Of a stretch of 64,000 bases of DNA, positions 1-25,761 are shown piece by piece. Both the position numbers and the translations under genes were made by a program. The stretch lies in contig VFFE01007789.1 of NCBI GenBank assembly GCA_008921705.1, positions 2,111,285 to 2,175,284 of the forward strand. The letters run 5' to 3'. Within the stretch, counting starts at the first letter, position 1, and each line of letters starts with the position of its first letter. The notes below the pieces were generated by a model, which was not told the DNA's origin, did not search any database, and was given only the letters and a program-made list of their open reading frames with translations. This DNA is from Burhinus oedicnemus (taxonomy: Eukaryota > Chordata > Aves > Charadriiformes > Burhinidae).

Positions 1-284
1 CTGTGTTAATGAAGATCACATTCTAAAAAGTTATAATTTGATTTGCCTTTTCTTTTTGTGTGTCGGTATGAATTTCCTGGCAAGACAGTGGCAATAAGGT
101 TTCATACACCCCTCAGAAAGAAATCTGAGAAAATAGAAACTGAATTGGTCCCTGTTACTTTATTTGCTCTGCAGGTATATAGTTTGGATGAGGTGAAAAT
201 ACAGAAGATTCCTGCAAGAGATGCATGTTTACTTAGTTATTTACCAGATTTATATATGAAGAAAATATTGTCTTCTCTACACAG
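1..284 (+). other. CALCRL: CALCRL intron (3' part), upstream of first visible exon
   Basis: AT-rich sequence ending in a pyrimidine-rich stretch and acag. No open frame here resembles the preceding TM3/TM4 exon of CALCRL, so I read all of it as intron. The 93-residue frame starting at 43 runs through the splice site in a different frame from the receptor and is a chance frame. Confidence 0.8.
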
Positions 285-13434
<13,150 letters not shown>

Positions 13435-13587
13435 CTGCCAAAGGCTCAGCATATGCCAGCGTGCTTACCCTCATAGCTCATGAACTCCAGGTTTGATTTA
13501 ATGACTTCACGGCCAGAAGATTTTACCTAACTTGGGATACGTTTTTCTCCTGAATGATGCAAACTAAACCAACACATTTTTCATATG

Positions 13588-13613
13588 TATGTATATATGC
13601 GCATATATACATA
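13588..13613 (+). repeat. 26-bp perfect palindrome in CALCRL 3' UTR
   Basis: Centred on GTATATATGC followed at once by its reverse complement, with three more paired bases on each side. It sits 154 bases after the stop codon inside a longer alternating TA/TG/CA run (about 13582-13690). Confidence 0.85.
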
Positions 13614-14738
13614 TGTTTGTGTTTCTGTGTATCTATATAGTATGGACATCTGTACATATATATATCTATATATGTATGTGCATTTATATAAGGATACAAA
13701 CTTTGCCTCTTCAGTTTCTACTGTGTAGACAAAGCTGGCAATTTTTTGTACAAAGGGAATCAATGAAGGATTTCTTATTTTCTTGGAAGTTTGTATAAGA
13801 CTGTTGTGTTGAAGCCACTTCATTTGCCTATAGAATCTTAGAGTGTAAATACAATACTGTATTGTCTTAATTGAACCTAAAACAGAACAAAGGAAAATTG
13901 TTAAAGTAGGTGCAATAATAACAATAGATTGTCCAGGTTAATTTTGTGCCCAGTGTTCGACTGTCAAAAAAGCTCAACAGATAGTCTGAGATAACAGACT
14001 CAAAGATATTGATGGTTTGGTGTGGCCGGTTTGTTTTTTCCACTACTTTAAATCAAGCATAGAGACACCAGTGCAAGTCTGAGACTCTACTTACTTCTGT
14101 ACTGCAATGTTATATTTTACAGCAAGTTTCGAGCAATTTTATTTAAACTATTTTTGCATATACAGGAGTGTCTCCTTCTCAAGTTTATGGGAGTTTCTTA
14201 TTGGTTTAACACAGACAAGATCAATGAGGCCTTATTGCCAGAAAGAAAAGTAGAAACCTCAATAACTGTAAATCCTTCCAGACACTAATACATAATTGAA
14301 ACTGATGGAAGTTCACTGAGTGCTTAAGGAATTTACTCAACTAGGAGAAGATCACGTACAGAATTTGTTGTAGTCACGTTGTTGTTTCGTTTTATTTTTA
14401 AGTATTTCCCTGGCCATATGCTTGATAATTTGTTCCTTCATTCTTGGGGCAAAGTTTTGATTAATTTTGTGGCTTTTTTTGGTCTGAGAAAAGCATGCAA
14501 GACTGAACGCAGTGCAAGTGACATATTACCTTTAAAGCCAGTGTATGAGATTCAGACTAATCAAGGAAACTAAGAATAGTAATTGTCATTATTTGGAAAA
14601 TCTGATAAAAGTTTGTCTTATAAAGGTTCAAAACATTATGGATTGAGAATTTTAATATTACATTGGAATGCTTGATGCTGAATCTCTATCTCAGTTAATT
14701 AGCTTAGAACAGTACTTTATAAGTTGTTTCTTTGGTGA

Positions 14739-14751
14739 AATAAAGAATAAA
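14739..14751 (+). terminator. CALCRL: Proximal polyadenylation signal pair
   Basis: Two canonical AATAAA hexamers nearly back to back, at 14739-14744 and 14746-14751, about 1.3 kb after the CALCRL stop codon. A plausible proximal poly(A) site giving a short 3' UTR form. Use cannot be judged without transcript ends. Confidence 0.4.
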
Positions 14752-16678
14752 GGTCTTACTGAAAATGAGGAGGTTGTCAGCAAGGTCTTGAGAAAATGTG
14801 TCTTTATTGAAGTCTATGTTCTTGTAAATCTTTATGCTTTAAAGAAGTAGTAGGTTTCTTAAGTGAAATGACAAAAATGCTCAAGAATGAAGGCATGAAA
14901 TGAGGTGAACTTAGAAAAGTCTTATTAAAAATCACAAAAGTAGAAAAAGGTTTTATTGGTTACTTTGCAGATAAGTCTATTTCAAGTGGGGAAAAACCCA
15001 AACAAAGTAGAGGAAAGTAGATGCTGGAGTTGATAGATTATTATGCTAATTAATGTATATCTGGTGCATGTAAGCCAGTCAAAAAAATGAAGGACAGTTC
15101 TAAGACCACTTCAGTTTCAGTTTTAGATACTTAACTTTGTATATGAACAACCTGATTTTATCATTTATACATTTTTGTCAGTAGCCTTTCTTTAAGCTTC
15201 ATTAGCATCTAGTTAATTTGCTGTCACAGTGTTTATTGGTTTGTGACTTCATAAGGCTTTAAATGCTTTGTATTTAGAAGGAAAACATTAGGAGGATGCA
15301 GTAAGTTCATGCCACTTGCACCTTTCCATAGTTTTTTACAGTTCTTATGTCTGGAGTTTGAATTTAGAAAGTGTTTTATTAATGATTTAGTTTCATAATG
15401 TAGAATCTCAGCTAGGATGCACAAGTAAGATTTTGTTCTTCTGCAAGGCTGTCTGGTTGATTGATGGGAATGATTTGAAAATTGGTTGGATTCTGTACTT
15501 TAGAATAGTGTGAAAACTGGCAGTCAGATGTCACCATCTCTTAAATTGTAAGAATACCGTAACAGTATCTGCTACAACATGATTAGACCTTGGTTACCAC
15601 TGTGCTTGCTGATCTATGTAGTGTTACTTAAAACCTGTGCAATGTTCTGAAAATATTAGTGGTGCAGAAAATCCCTGCTCTGGTATAGCAGCTTTACATT
15701 TGTGGGACCAGATCATCAACTGGTATAAATCTGTCTTGAGTTCCATTTTCAGAATCAATGGGTACCAGCTAAGAGTCAAAGCCCAGGCAGTTATCTGTCA
15801 ATTTAAAAGTGCTTTGAAGTCCTTTATGACATATTATCAGGCAATTATTTCAATGGTACCTGGTGGGTTGTTATAATTAAAACATATGTGATGGTTTAGA
15901 GTGTGATACAATATTAGATTTTGAATTAAGCTTCCTTCTCAGCTAGGCAGTTCAAATTTAATAGCCTATACATTTTTATCATTTAATGCAAAGTACTAGT
16001 TGGTATTTGCTCCCTTTACTCTGTTAGAGAAACCTGTAATTGTAATTTAGGAGGGAAAATTGTTTTCCCACAGAAATCATCCTACTTCTAGGTGCACAAC
16101 CACAGCATGCTTCTAGGAACACGTCTGTCTTCACTTTGGAAAAGAAACACACATCCAGCTGGATGTGCAAGAAAATGTTTGTGGCTGTGGAGGGTTACGT
16201 GGCACAGGAGAGTTATGTTTCTCCCCTCCTCATGAGGTTAACTAACATGTTTCTTATTTTGCATTGGAAAATACAGATTACCTATTTTGTCTTCCTACCT
16301 CACCCTTTTCAGTTCCTACACAACCAAGAGAAGGGTCTGCTTCTTAAAATGTTTTTCTCTCACAATAAATTGAGATCAAATCCTTATGCTGATTTCTCAT
16401 GGCTTATTTTCTAGTTTATAGAATGTTGTAGTCCTTATCTGTATACCCCGGTGTGGAAGCAAACTGTTTTGGTGGAGCTGTGAGATTCCTTTGAACATGC
16501 AAATGGTTATCTGTTATTATTTGCTCTTTTTTTTTTTTTGTTACTATTATTTTGAGGATTTATTGTATCAATCTACAGGGGCTACAGAAATACTTGTCTT
16601 ATATTTGGTATCTGTAATACCAGCATGTTAGTATTCTACGGGAGGGAATGTCTATTTTTAATGCTACTGTCTTCAATG

Positions 16679-16684
16679 AATAAA
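16679..16684 (+). terminator. CALCRL: Possible internal polyadenylation signal
   Basis: AATAAA in the context caatgaataaaacg, about 3.2 kb after the stop codon, followed within 60 bases by T/G-rich sequence (tatttgtttgtttg) of the kind found downstream of cleavage sites. One of several candidate ends for the CALCRL transcript. Confidence 0.35.
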
Positions 16685-17030
16685 ACGTTCCATTGCAGGG
16701 TCCCCTCAGTTATTTGTTTGTTTGTTTAATGTTAGCATTTATGCTATGTTTTTTTTCATTGTGATGATCTACTAGAGTATTTGGCTGTAGAAATGCTGCA
16801 ACATGTACTCCTTTTCATGTCATGAAACATTTGGTCTGGAAACCAGGCAACTTTCAAGTATTGTACTATGTAAATAAGATTAATAGAAGCTATAGCATTG
16901 TATTTATTGCTTACACTAAGAATGAAATGAAAAAAATGTGAAGTTACTTTTTGGTTGTGCTTTATTTTCACTTTGTTCATAAGAATCATCATGCATTTTA
17001 ATTGCTGAAAGAAGTATTATGTTTGTGATC

Positions 17031-17036
17031 AATAAA
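17031..17036 (+). terminator. CALCRL: Candidate distal CALCRL polyadenylation signal
   Basis: AATAAA in gtgatcaataaaatattcc, with a T/GT-rich stretch (caaatctcttgtgctgt) about 20-30 bases further on. It is the last well-formed signal-plus-downstream-element pair before the sequence turns into featureless intergenic DNA, so I take it as the likeliest distal end. Confidence 0.45.
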
Positions 17037-18894
17037 ATATTCCTACATTTATTCAAATCTCTTGTGCTGTAATATGGAAATAACAAAGCTGATCTAAAGT
17101 AGGCTTTCAGAGATGTCTTAACTGTGCGTTAATTAAATATTAACCCAGGGAGAAATTCATTGCATGGAGTTACTAACGATTACTCAGTTTTAAGTGTTTG
17201 TTTATTTAATACTTACATCTTTAATGCACAGTGGAGTGTTGCATTTCTGGAGGAGGCTTGCATAGATGACTTAAAATACGGCTGCACTTAAAATTATTTA
17301 CTCAAAAGCTTCGTATTCCTATTTATTTGTCTCCTGAATCTGCCTTTTAATAAAAAGTTATAAATACTTACTTACGTTAAGAAGCCAAATTTTCTGTTCC
17401 ATCATGAGCTAGCAGCAGAGTAGAGACTGAAATAAATGCATGTATCTTCCTCATTCCACTAGTCTAGATGAAGTTCCTCTCAGCATGGCATTCAGCCAAA
17501 GAGACTAATATGTGCAGAAGCTGTTTTGTTCTGTAAGACCAGCAAGAAACAAAGCAATAAAAAAAAAAAGAGTGAGGTTTCCCCTGCCCCACCCCCCAAT
17601 AGAATTGATGGTGTCTGCACAAAAGCAGACAGGTATCTTTTAAATTTGTAGAATTGAGTCTGTTCTTTGAATACTCAAGCTTATCTGACTTTTGAGAGAT
17701 GCCTACCAGCATGTAATTGCCAAACTTCTGAATGGTATCAGCTGATGATCAAACCCCTCTAATATAGATAGGGGAAATGCCAAAGTACGTAGGCACTTAA
17801 TCTACAACTTCAGTTATCTCTCACTCAACTTGCACTTCAGCATGGGCATTAGCCTCAGCAATATACGGGTGTAGCAGCTCTAGTGAGGAAGCATTATAAT
17901 TGTAGTTACATTAGGCCAACTTGGGTCTCCCTACACTGTTGCAGATCTTAAGTTTCATAAGCTAACCAGGTTAAGTGTCCTTCTACCTACAGTCACAACA
18001 GATGAAATTTAGGCATCTATTTTCCAGTGCAATCTGCAGGAGTTCTGTTTAACTTGCTCAGTTATCCAAAACTGGGACAGTGTTCATTTTGTATGCTTTT
18101 GTGCAAATCCCATTAAATTTAGAGCTGGACTGCTTACCTGCTTCCAGAGTGAAACATATTGCTTCAATATTTTTTTTTTATTAACTCATTTGAGTGGGTT
18201 TCTACCATAGCTGATAAAAAAATCTGGCAAAACAACTTTAGAATAATCCATAACCTCTCCGCATTGTTTTTAGTCTCAGACTGCTGCTCCTAGACTTTAT
18301 GTGTGGGTGAACTGAAGGTATGCATCATGGCAAATGCCTCTCCTTCAGCAGACTACTATTAAAAGGCGTACAGGAAATCACTATCTAGAATTGTTAAAAG
18401 TCTTAGTTCGTTAGGTAAACAAACAAACATGTTTCTTTGCTGTTAGCTAGCTTATAGCCATGAAAAGTAGTTCAGTGCTGCACTTAGCCTGAATTGCCTC
18501 ATTTCAGAGATTTGGTTTACAAATGAGCACATATGACGACTCTGTTTATAGTTTCCTTGTGATACAAGATTAAAAGCTAAGATAGCACAAGAAACTTCAA
18601 CCGAGGGCAAAGAAACCTCAAACTAACACTTGCTAATTTATTTGCTATTGCTATTGAAGGCCTTGCTACAGTAAGAGTTGCCATGGCCCTACACCCTTAT
18701 TTCCAAATGGGAGGTAATATAACCCAGAACAGACAGAAATAGGGCTAGAAATCTTACCTTAATTGATAATTAAATTTCAGTTCTGTTGATCTGTGATACA
18801 GTAGTTATAACTGGAACAAGCTATGACTGACGAGTTCAATTCTTTTTATATACTTCTAAGTTGCGTAAGTCACTTTAGTGTATACTACATACTG

Positions 18895-19055
18895 AAACAG
18901 CAAATAAGTGCTGGTAAGTACACTGTACTTTTTATTCCTTTTTAAAATCTAAAGCTTTTCAAATTCTTTACACATAGTGGTAAGAATTACTATCTCGTTT
19001 TCCATATGCAAAAGCTGAAAGATTACTTAAGTGGTTTAACCAGTGGTAATGTTGG
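18895..19055 (-). mobile_element. MIR-like SINE remnant, minus strand
   Basis: The blocks aataagtgctggtaagtac, aaagcttttcaaattcttta, gtaagaattactatctcgtt, ttccatatgcaaaagctgaa and gattacttaagtggtttaac follow the reverse complement of the MIR 3' half (a gcgcttactatg-like start, ctttacat, attatccccattttacag, gaaactgag, ggttaagtgacttg). Confidence 0.48.
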
Positions 19056-21324
19056 ATGTAACCTGTGTCCAACTGGGGGATTAAAACTGTTCAGGACACA
19101 GAATGATGGAGGACCTCAGCTATTTGGCACCTCTGGGGAAAGAGAAAAAAAAAAAAGTTACTTTTTTTCCTATATTTACTTTTTGGGGAAAATGAAAGTA
19201 TGAGAGTGAATAAGTACTCAAACAGAAGAATAAATAAATGGGTTATTACCCTTTGTTAAAAACCTATTAAAGACTACAGAGATTAAAGGATTTGTGGGGT
19301 GTTGGTTTTAGGAGACAAGAAAATAATAGCAAGGAGAATAGATTGTCATTGCACAAGGAGCTGTAACCACTCTGGAAGACAGCAGAGCAAGGGTCACGTC
19401 ATAATTTAGAAGGGAAGATATGTACAAAACAGAAAATGGTGACTGACTTTAAAAAATAAAAGCTCAAAAAATATGGAAACTCAATTATGGAAAGTTGTAT
19501 TAGACTAAATTGTTTTGACTAGCTTTGTTTATTTCTTGGCAAGCTAAAGAACAGAATTTTTTAAAACCTTAGAAAAAGAAAGAATAAAAACTGTGTCTCT
19601 GTTTGCTTCAAGTGAGACGCAATCCTTTTGAGGTTGGATGTCAGGAAAGGATGTGTGGTAGTGGTTGCGAGTGGAGAAGGAAGAGGAAGAAATCATTGCC
19701 CTGGGGGTTTAAAACAACTTCACTCTGAAATCTCGTTTCAGCTGAGGTATATAAGCAATCCTGAGCTAAAGAAATATACTCAAGAAAAAAAGAAAATAAG
19801 ACTGCCTAATTAAGGCAAGCAATATTTGAACACACATAGTTCTTAATAGTGAGACTTAATACTACTGTGTGTATGATACCCATGTTTAAAGTGTGGTAAT
19901 GTCCAATCAACAAATGCACAATCTCCCAACTCCCATTCCTGACTTTTGAGCAGGAGCCTGTAATTACAGATTATTTTTTGATCTCTAGTTCCTAGGACCA
20001 AATGTCAGTCAGTGGAAATTTTTAGACTCTACTAACTTTAATTTATGTCTATTGCACCAGCTAAGAATATGGTTTACTGTTTTCTACCAATATCTAGTAA
20101 TACCACTTACTGCTCCTTGGTGATACAAATACTGTGTATCTGCATATACAGAGTTCAAACTGTTACATTCATCAATTATTTTATACTTTTATATAAGTAA
20201 CTATAGAGAAAAAGAAGTAAAGCAAAAACCCCCAAATCCAAATGTTACTGCCTACAACATTTTGTCCTTATGCCCAGCAGTAGAAAAGTAACACAATTGC
20301 AGTCACATGCACCTAAAAGCATGTAAACATAGGATTTTGCTCTTGAAAGAAAAATAAAATATAGCATCCTAACTTCTGTAATAAGACTAAACAGTGAGTC
20401 TTACATTTTATATGTAATTTTAAAAGAGGAAATGCTCTTACAGCAGAAGTAGCCTTGTAATATTTAGACATGCCAACAAATACACTAGCAAATAAAACAA
20501 AACAAAAAAACCCAAGCCAACCAATTTCATATCACCTATCGTCACAGAATACCATTCAATTATGGTAAACATTCCACTCTCTGCAAGATATGAAAATCAC
20601 TTCATTTGAAGTGAAATATTGCAAGTGCTCTACTAGTATATCTTGCATGGTCTTGTCATGGCAGTCGTTATCGAAGGAAAAGTTCTAATCCAAAGTGTTA
20701 GCTTTTTATGGTTATCTGATTCTAAAAAAATATGTGCAAGAAAATACAAAATTCACTTTGAACTAGTGCACCAAATACATACCAAGGTGAATAATTCCCA
20801 TTGTCAATGCTAAGCCTTCAAACTGATCTACTGCATATTGAAGATAAATTAATAAAATTAAAGTAACAGAATTAAATTAAAACCTGAGTGAACATGAGTA
20901 AGCTCCTTTGTAGCTAGTGTTGGACTACTCTGTGGGCTCTCTTTTCACTGAGTGACACTATTAACCTTTCAAGAAAAGACAAGCTGAAACAAAATGCAAA
21001 ACTCTGTATCGTATCATGTTTTGTTTGGGGCAACAATTTGTGTTCAAACTTATACTTGAAACTAGAATAGGCAAGTGGAGGATGGGGGTAAAACAGGTGG
21101 ATGTGCTGACACACACATTCCAGAGCCTACAGGAATGTAGCTGCTGAAGGCTACTATGAAGATTATGTAGAGCTACAACACTTGCTATTATACCAGACCA
21201 GAAGCAACGGGTATAGAGTTCAGGAAACCTTTAGGAATATCAGGATAATTCTTACTTATATCGAAATAGCAATAACACGCAAAATGCATTTAACACATAA
21301 GCAAACACAGGTCTGGACACAAAC

Positions 21325-21400
21325 CAATTAATCTCTTTGAAACCTCACAGAAAAGCCTGAGTATGGTCTATTTTTTACATATGTTACTCCTATAATTAAT
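21325..21400 (-). mobile_element. Weak MIR-like remnant, minus strand
   Basis: The run gaaacctcacagaaaagcct then gagtatggtctattttttac recalls the MIR reverse-complement segment cctcacaacaaccctatgag plus gtaggtactattttac. Diverged; low certainty. Confidence 0.3.
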
Positions 21401-22455
21401 AATCAAGGAACAAAGCAAAAGCTTTTTCCCTGTCACTTCATCCTTATAGACTGCGGTCATCCTCTTTTTCAGGAACCTGTCTCTAAACTAACAAGAGCCT
21501 GACTGGAAGTTCAGAGCTCACAGCCCCCTGTTTATAATTAGAATTATTATCTATCATCCCACGGCTGTATATTTTTAATAACTTTTAAAACATGCTGCCT
21601 AAATGAAGAATTTAGATTCATCCACATGGACTTCATGCTTCATTTGAGACAAATGACATGTATGATTGTTTTTTAAATTAATCTCAGTTTTATCACTACC
21701 CAAAATAAAAAATGCGCACAGTAAGTTGCAAAGATATTTGCAACTACAATTCCTAATGACTATTTCAATGTTTTCTTCCTCTCAACAGAACTCGCCACTT
21801 TCTAAATGAAAACTGTTACAAAGGGAAAAAAATCTTCTGACTAGTGCTAAAACATAAAGCTTAATTGTTTTATGTGAATTTAACAGAATATAAATACAGA
21901 AAAATCAAAGCTTCTAAAGCATGTTTTCTGAAAAAGTACTTACACGTTATTGTTAATTCCTGATTTAAGAGGACCAAGCTTTTCTGGAAATTCAGGTTGC
22001 ATAATCATTGACAAACCGAAAAATGCCACAAGGGAAAAAAGAGGTGAACATGGGTGCTGGGTTCCCTGGTGCTGTTTGGTTAAAGCACGTTTTCATGGTA
22101 AGTGCAGCCACCTGGGATGCAGGCAATCTAAACTGAGTTTTTCAGTCTGCAGGAGCTAAGAGCTGACCAAGAAGGCAAGCCTCCTGCCTCTTAGTGTAAT
22201 GTACCAATGTTCCCTTCTCTCTGACCTGGAAGAGCATACTCTTTTATGCAGAGAAATTGTTTGAAATTACTGGTGGGCCTATGGACAGAGTTTGGGGCAG
22301 TTTAGGAATGAATCCAAAGTTCTACAGCAGATATATACATAAGGAAATACCAACCGCACAAATACCGGAGGTAGAAAAGCTCAAATACAAGCAGATATTT
22401 GCTTAGTTCCCTACCTTGATATTTGTAACTGAAACCTGACAAATGTGTGCCTGAA

Positions 22456-22621
22456 TCAGGGAAAGTGCTTCTGAAGGTGCATTAGATAGGGATCGCCGTT
22501 AAACTGGGGGATGTCTTTGACACAGTGAGTAAAGTCCATGATCATCAGGTCTATTCCTTCTGAAGAAGGATAGTCACAGACTGTTGCTCCATGTTGTGAC
22601 AGTCCATTGTACATGCCATAG
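22456..22621 (-). other. Candidate terminal exon, minus strand, unrecognised
   Basis: On the minus strand a long pyrimidine-rich tract (attttgttttcttgtatg) ends in ccaaag. After it an open frame of about 54 codons runs to a TGA at 22458-22456. The frame starts YGMYNGLSQHGATVCDYP, then SSEGIDLMIMDFTHCVKD, then QFNGDPYLMHLQKHFP. The block is richer in G+C than its flanks. The start FYGMYNG recalls the FxGxFDG/NG strand-turn of PP2C-like proteins when joined to the block at 23149-23310, but this is only a resemblance over a few residues. I do not recognise the protein. No AATAAA lies shortly downstream on this strand. It may be a real exon, a pseudogene piece or chance. Confidence 0.25.
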
Positions 22622-23148
22622 CTTTGGATATAAACATACAAGAAAACAAAATATTGAATTAGTAGGGAACAACAATCTTTGATGTTACAAAAAGTATATT
22701 GCACTGAACAGAAATACCTATCAAATAGTTTTGTTGTTTTAAACACAACGATAAAAATGATAAAAACATCGCTGGGTAAGTTGGATTTAAAGTAAAGAGG
22801 GAAAAAAAAGAGCAGAATGAACTATTTTGTGCCATCTCATTTTTATAAATGTGCTACAGAAAGGTTTAAAATCAGAGTATTTTACCTTTCATAACACATA
22901 CTTGTAGACTTAGACAAATGTTAAGAACTTTGTCCCTGGAGTTCCACTGGACGTAAGACTTTAAACATCAGTGAAGAGCTAGGAACACAAATACTTAATC
23001 ACATTTACTTAGCTAACCTTGAATATGAGCCAAATACGTGCATTTCACAGAGTGCTCAAAAGTGCATTTGGCTAGGTTTCCCGGAAGGATCTGTGGCCAT
23101 ATATTCCACAGAATATTGTCCATAGCCCAATTCTTTTCTGTTACTCAC

Positions 23149-23310
23149 AAAGGACTCCCGTCTTGTGATTCCTAATGGACTCCAGGAGCTGTCCTCAAGC
23201 ACTGGCTCCTTATGTCACATTTCGGGCAGATGATGACAGTAGGAATTTCCTTGTTCAAGGGTCGTCTTCAATATTCTGTGGGCAGATTGTCACCATGGAT
23301 ACTTCAGAAT
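23149..23310 (-). other. Candidate internal exon, minus strand, no continuous frame
   Basis: 162 bp between a strong acceptor (attttattcttgttgcag) and donor (TTT then gtgagtaac) on the minus strand, 527 bp upstream of the block at 22456-22621. All three frames have stops. The frame that would splice into YGMYNG has a TAG eight codons before the junction (ESQDGSPF then YGMYNG). The frame entered from 25762-25969 gives DSEVSMVTICPQNIEDDP and stops. So it could only be an untranslated or lncRNA exon, a decayed gene, or chance. Confidence 0.22.
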
Positions 23311-23789
23311 CTGCAACAAGAATAAAATTCACAGCATTAGATTTCAGACTTAGATGACTTGAAAAATCATAATAAAGTTGTGTTACTATTCTGTGGTTCG
23401 TAATAAGGTACAGTGATACTGCCTTGTTTTTCATATTCACAACTCTCTTACAAAAAGCATCGCAGTTTAACTTAATTGTGACAGACTTTATGCAGATGAT
23501 GCAGTGGACTAACTAGAAGAGTTCAGAAAGTTAGCTCAATTCCTTCAAAATCTTCCTAGCAAATACCTGTAGTAAAACTAATTCAATTTCAGGTAATCAC
23601 AAGGTTCAGACTCTAACCCAAACAGTCCTTTCCAGTCCAGGTCTGTATTTGCTATGAGGTATAGAAAATGTTGCCCCCTTTTTTTTTTGATGGTGGAAAA
23701 TGACAGCAGTTATTTTTCATTTTCATTTAAAGCTAATCACCTCTTTTTTTTTTTTTTCATTTTCCCCCACAAGGACTTGTTTACAGCAG

Positions 23790-23900
23790 CCAGGAGTGCT
23801 GTAATTAGTCTGCTCTAGCCGTAATTAAAAAGCTGATTAGAATGATCTGTAATTGAAATAGAAGAAATTCTTAATGAAGAAAGTTGAATCAGGAAGCTTT
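23790..23900. promoter_or_regulatory. Candidate regulatory element with clustered homeodomain-type sites
   Basis: Three spaced copies of a TAATT core occur within about 60 bases (gctgtaattag, gccgtaattaa, tctgtaattga). A forkhead-like ttgtttaca lies just upstream and a further gattag between them. Such clustering in a gene desert is typical of conserved developmental enhancers. Function is inferred only. Confidence 0.25.
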
Positions 23901-25761
23901 CACAGAAATAAGAAAAATATTAAAAACAAAAATGGAAACTTGTTAGCACCAGAATTCTGGAAATGTGTTTTTGTTGCAGACAATAACAGCACTACATACA
24001 GTTATGTTATTTCATTATATAATGGGAAAAGATTTCTTTTAAATTTCATGTAATCTTTTTTTTTAGAAGTAAGAGCTCTTAAAGTGGAAAAATAGACTTT
24101 TTATGTAAGTTTGAGCAAAATATTTTTTTTTACACCTTACTCTCTTTCCCATCACCTCAGACCTCAGTACTTCATTGGCATTGACATGATTTTCTTCATT
24201 TTTTTCCAAATAAAATCCTCCCCTCATTGCTTAGTATGCACCAAAGACCAGCACCCAGCAGGCATCCACAGCCCTGCAAGATACTTTTCCTTCCACCAGC
24301 TACCTCCAAAGGTCTTGGGAACTGGAGGTAATACTGGTCCAGCCTAACATCTTCTTCTCAACCCTGCCAGCTGTGCCAGGACAACAGGAGGAGTGCAATA
24401 GGTCAGTCACTAGCACTCACGGACTTTCCGTTTCAGTGGAGGTACACTTGGCACAAGAATGAAGGAAGCGAAGCCTCAGCGAGTCTTTAACTCACACCCA
24501 TTTCCTCAGTAAAGTTGTTCTGGCACTGGGGAATAACTGGCATTGTGCCTTCCGGCAAGGAAGAATGCACTGAGCTGGTTTTCTGGCTGTACTCTCCTCA
24601 CTGTGCTGTGGAATCTCTGGCCTTCTCCTCAATCACTCCCCATTTATGCCTTTTTAATGCTGTTGAAATAACTTGAAGAGGGAAGGAATCCCCATCAATT
24701 TCTACATGCAGAGGCAGCTGCAAGTTGAAAGCCGTACAAATCTAAGAATTCATCATATTTCTAATCCAGCAGAAGCATAAAATAAATAAAGTTTAAAATT
24801 CCTAAACTTACATAGACAGTATGAACACTCTGCAAGCCACTGGCAATACTGCAAAATACACAGGCAACATTAGCATGCAAAACCTATGGAGCAGCGTTAC
24901 CCAGAAAAAAAAAACCAAAACCACCAAAAAAATGGACTGCTGGGGATTTAAGAACTCCAAAGAGTCTGCCTTCTATCATTGTAAAAGAATCGTACTTTAG
25001 AATAAAGAAAAATCGCATATCCCTCTATTTACAGTCATTCTCCACTTACTTTCCAGGCGCACACACGTGCTGATGAGAGGAAAAGTTAAAAGGGAGCCTG
25101 AAGTTTCTTCCGTCAGCATCAGTAGGAACAGCCCATATGCTTAAGAGAAAGGATAGGGTAACATCGTCACACATTCTTCTCTTTTTTCTTTTCTTTCCTT
25201 GAACTCCCCTGGCTCGTTCTTTTATTCACAACATATCATCTGGCTTTAAGTACAGTGATTCTACATGATGAACTCCTTAGCTGTCCAGCCCAATTCCCTA
25301 CAATGGGTGCCAAGATAAAGAAATCATTCCTATTTCTGTTAAAGCAGTATTTACTGTTGAAGGTATTTACTATAGAGTTTAAATACTATCTCCTGTTTCT
25401 AGACTAGATAAGGAGCTTCCCATAGACTTAAGCAGTTTAAATAAAATGTCTAGACCAACCTAACCCTAGAGGTGCGCATGATCCTTTTAAAGGTTGAAAA
25501 TACTTTCTTTTTTTATAATGTCTCCTTTGGTTGCAGCTGAAGACAACAATATATGAATGTAATAAGAACAACTAGTCTAGCAATTGTTCACTCTGAACTG
25601 TAACTAACTAAATTGTACAGAACTAGCACAGGTTTGGATTAAATAAATGTGAATGTGCATCATTAAATAAAAAAAATCAAGTTTGCCCTGCTTGCTTCCG
25701 CCTAACCCTTGAATTGGTATTGCCATCACATTTACAAATCAGCAGCATCTATGTAGCCTAC

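Larger units (their letters stand above)
13435..17050 (+). other. CALCRL: CALCRL 3' untranslated region (extent inferred)
   Basis: After the stop at 13434 the sequence has no splice signals that I can tie to CALCRL. It is AT-rich, with several AATAAA hexamers. The 5' part has an alternating purine-pyrimidine run with a perfect palindrome at 13588-13613. The likely ends are near 14770 (after the AATAAA pair at 14739 and 14746) or about 15-30 bases past the AATAAA at 17031, which would give a UTR of about 3.6 kb. The exact end is inferred; long 3' UTRs are known for CALCRL in mammals. Confidence 0.55.
17051..22455. other. Intergenic DNA downstream of CALCRL
   Basis: AT-rich and no supported gene. 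Open frames are short and fit chance. It contains a MIR-like remnant near 18895-19055 and a weaker one near 21325-21400. Further AATAAA hexamers (for example 17349) occur at background density. Confidence 0.7.

Noticed and set aside
24480..24600. Possible minus-strand exon (GTMPVIPQCQNNFTEEMG) ending near a gtgagt
   Set aside because: The donor position is ambiguous between two phases and the acceptor lacks a pyrimidine tract.
25455..25475. Telomere-like ctaaccctag
   Set aside because: Barely more than one repeat unit; not an interstitial telomeric array.
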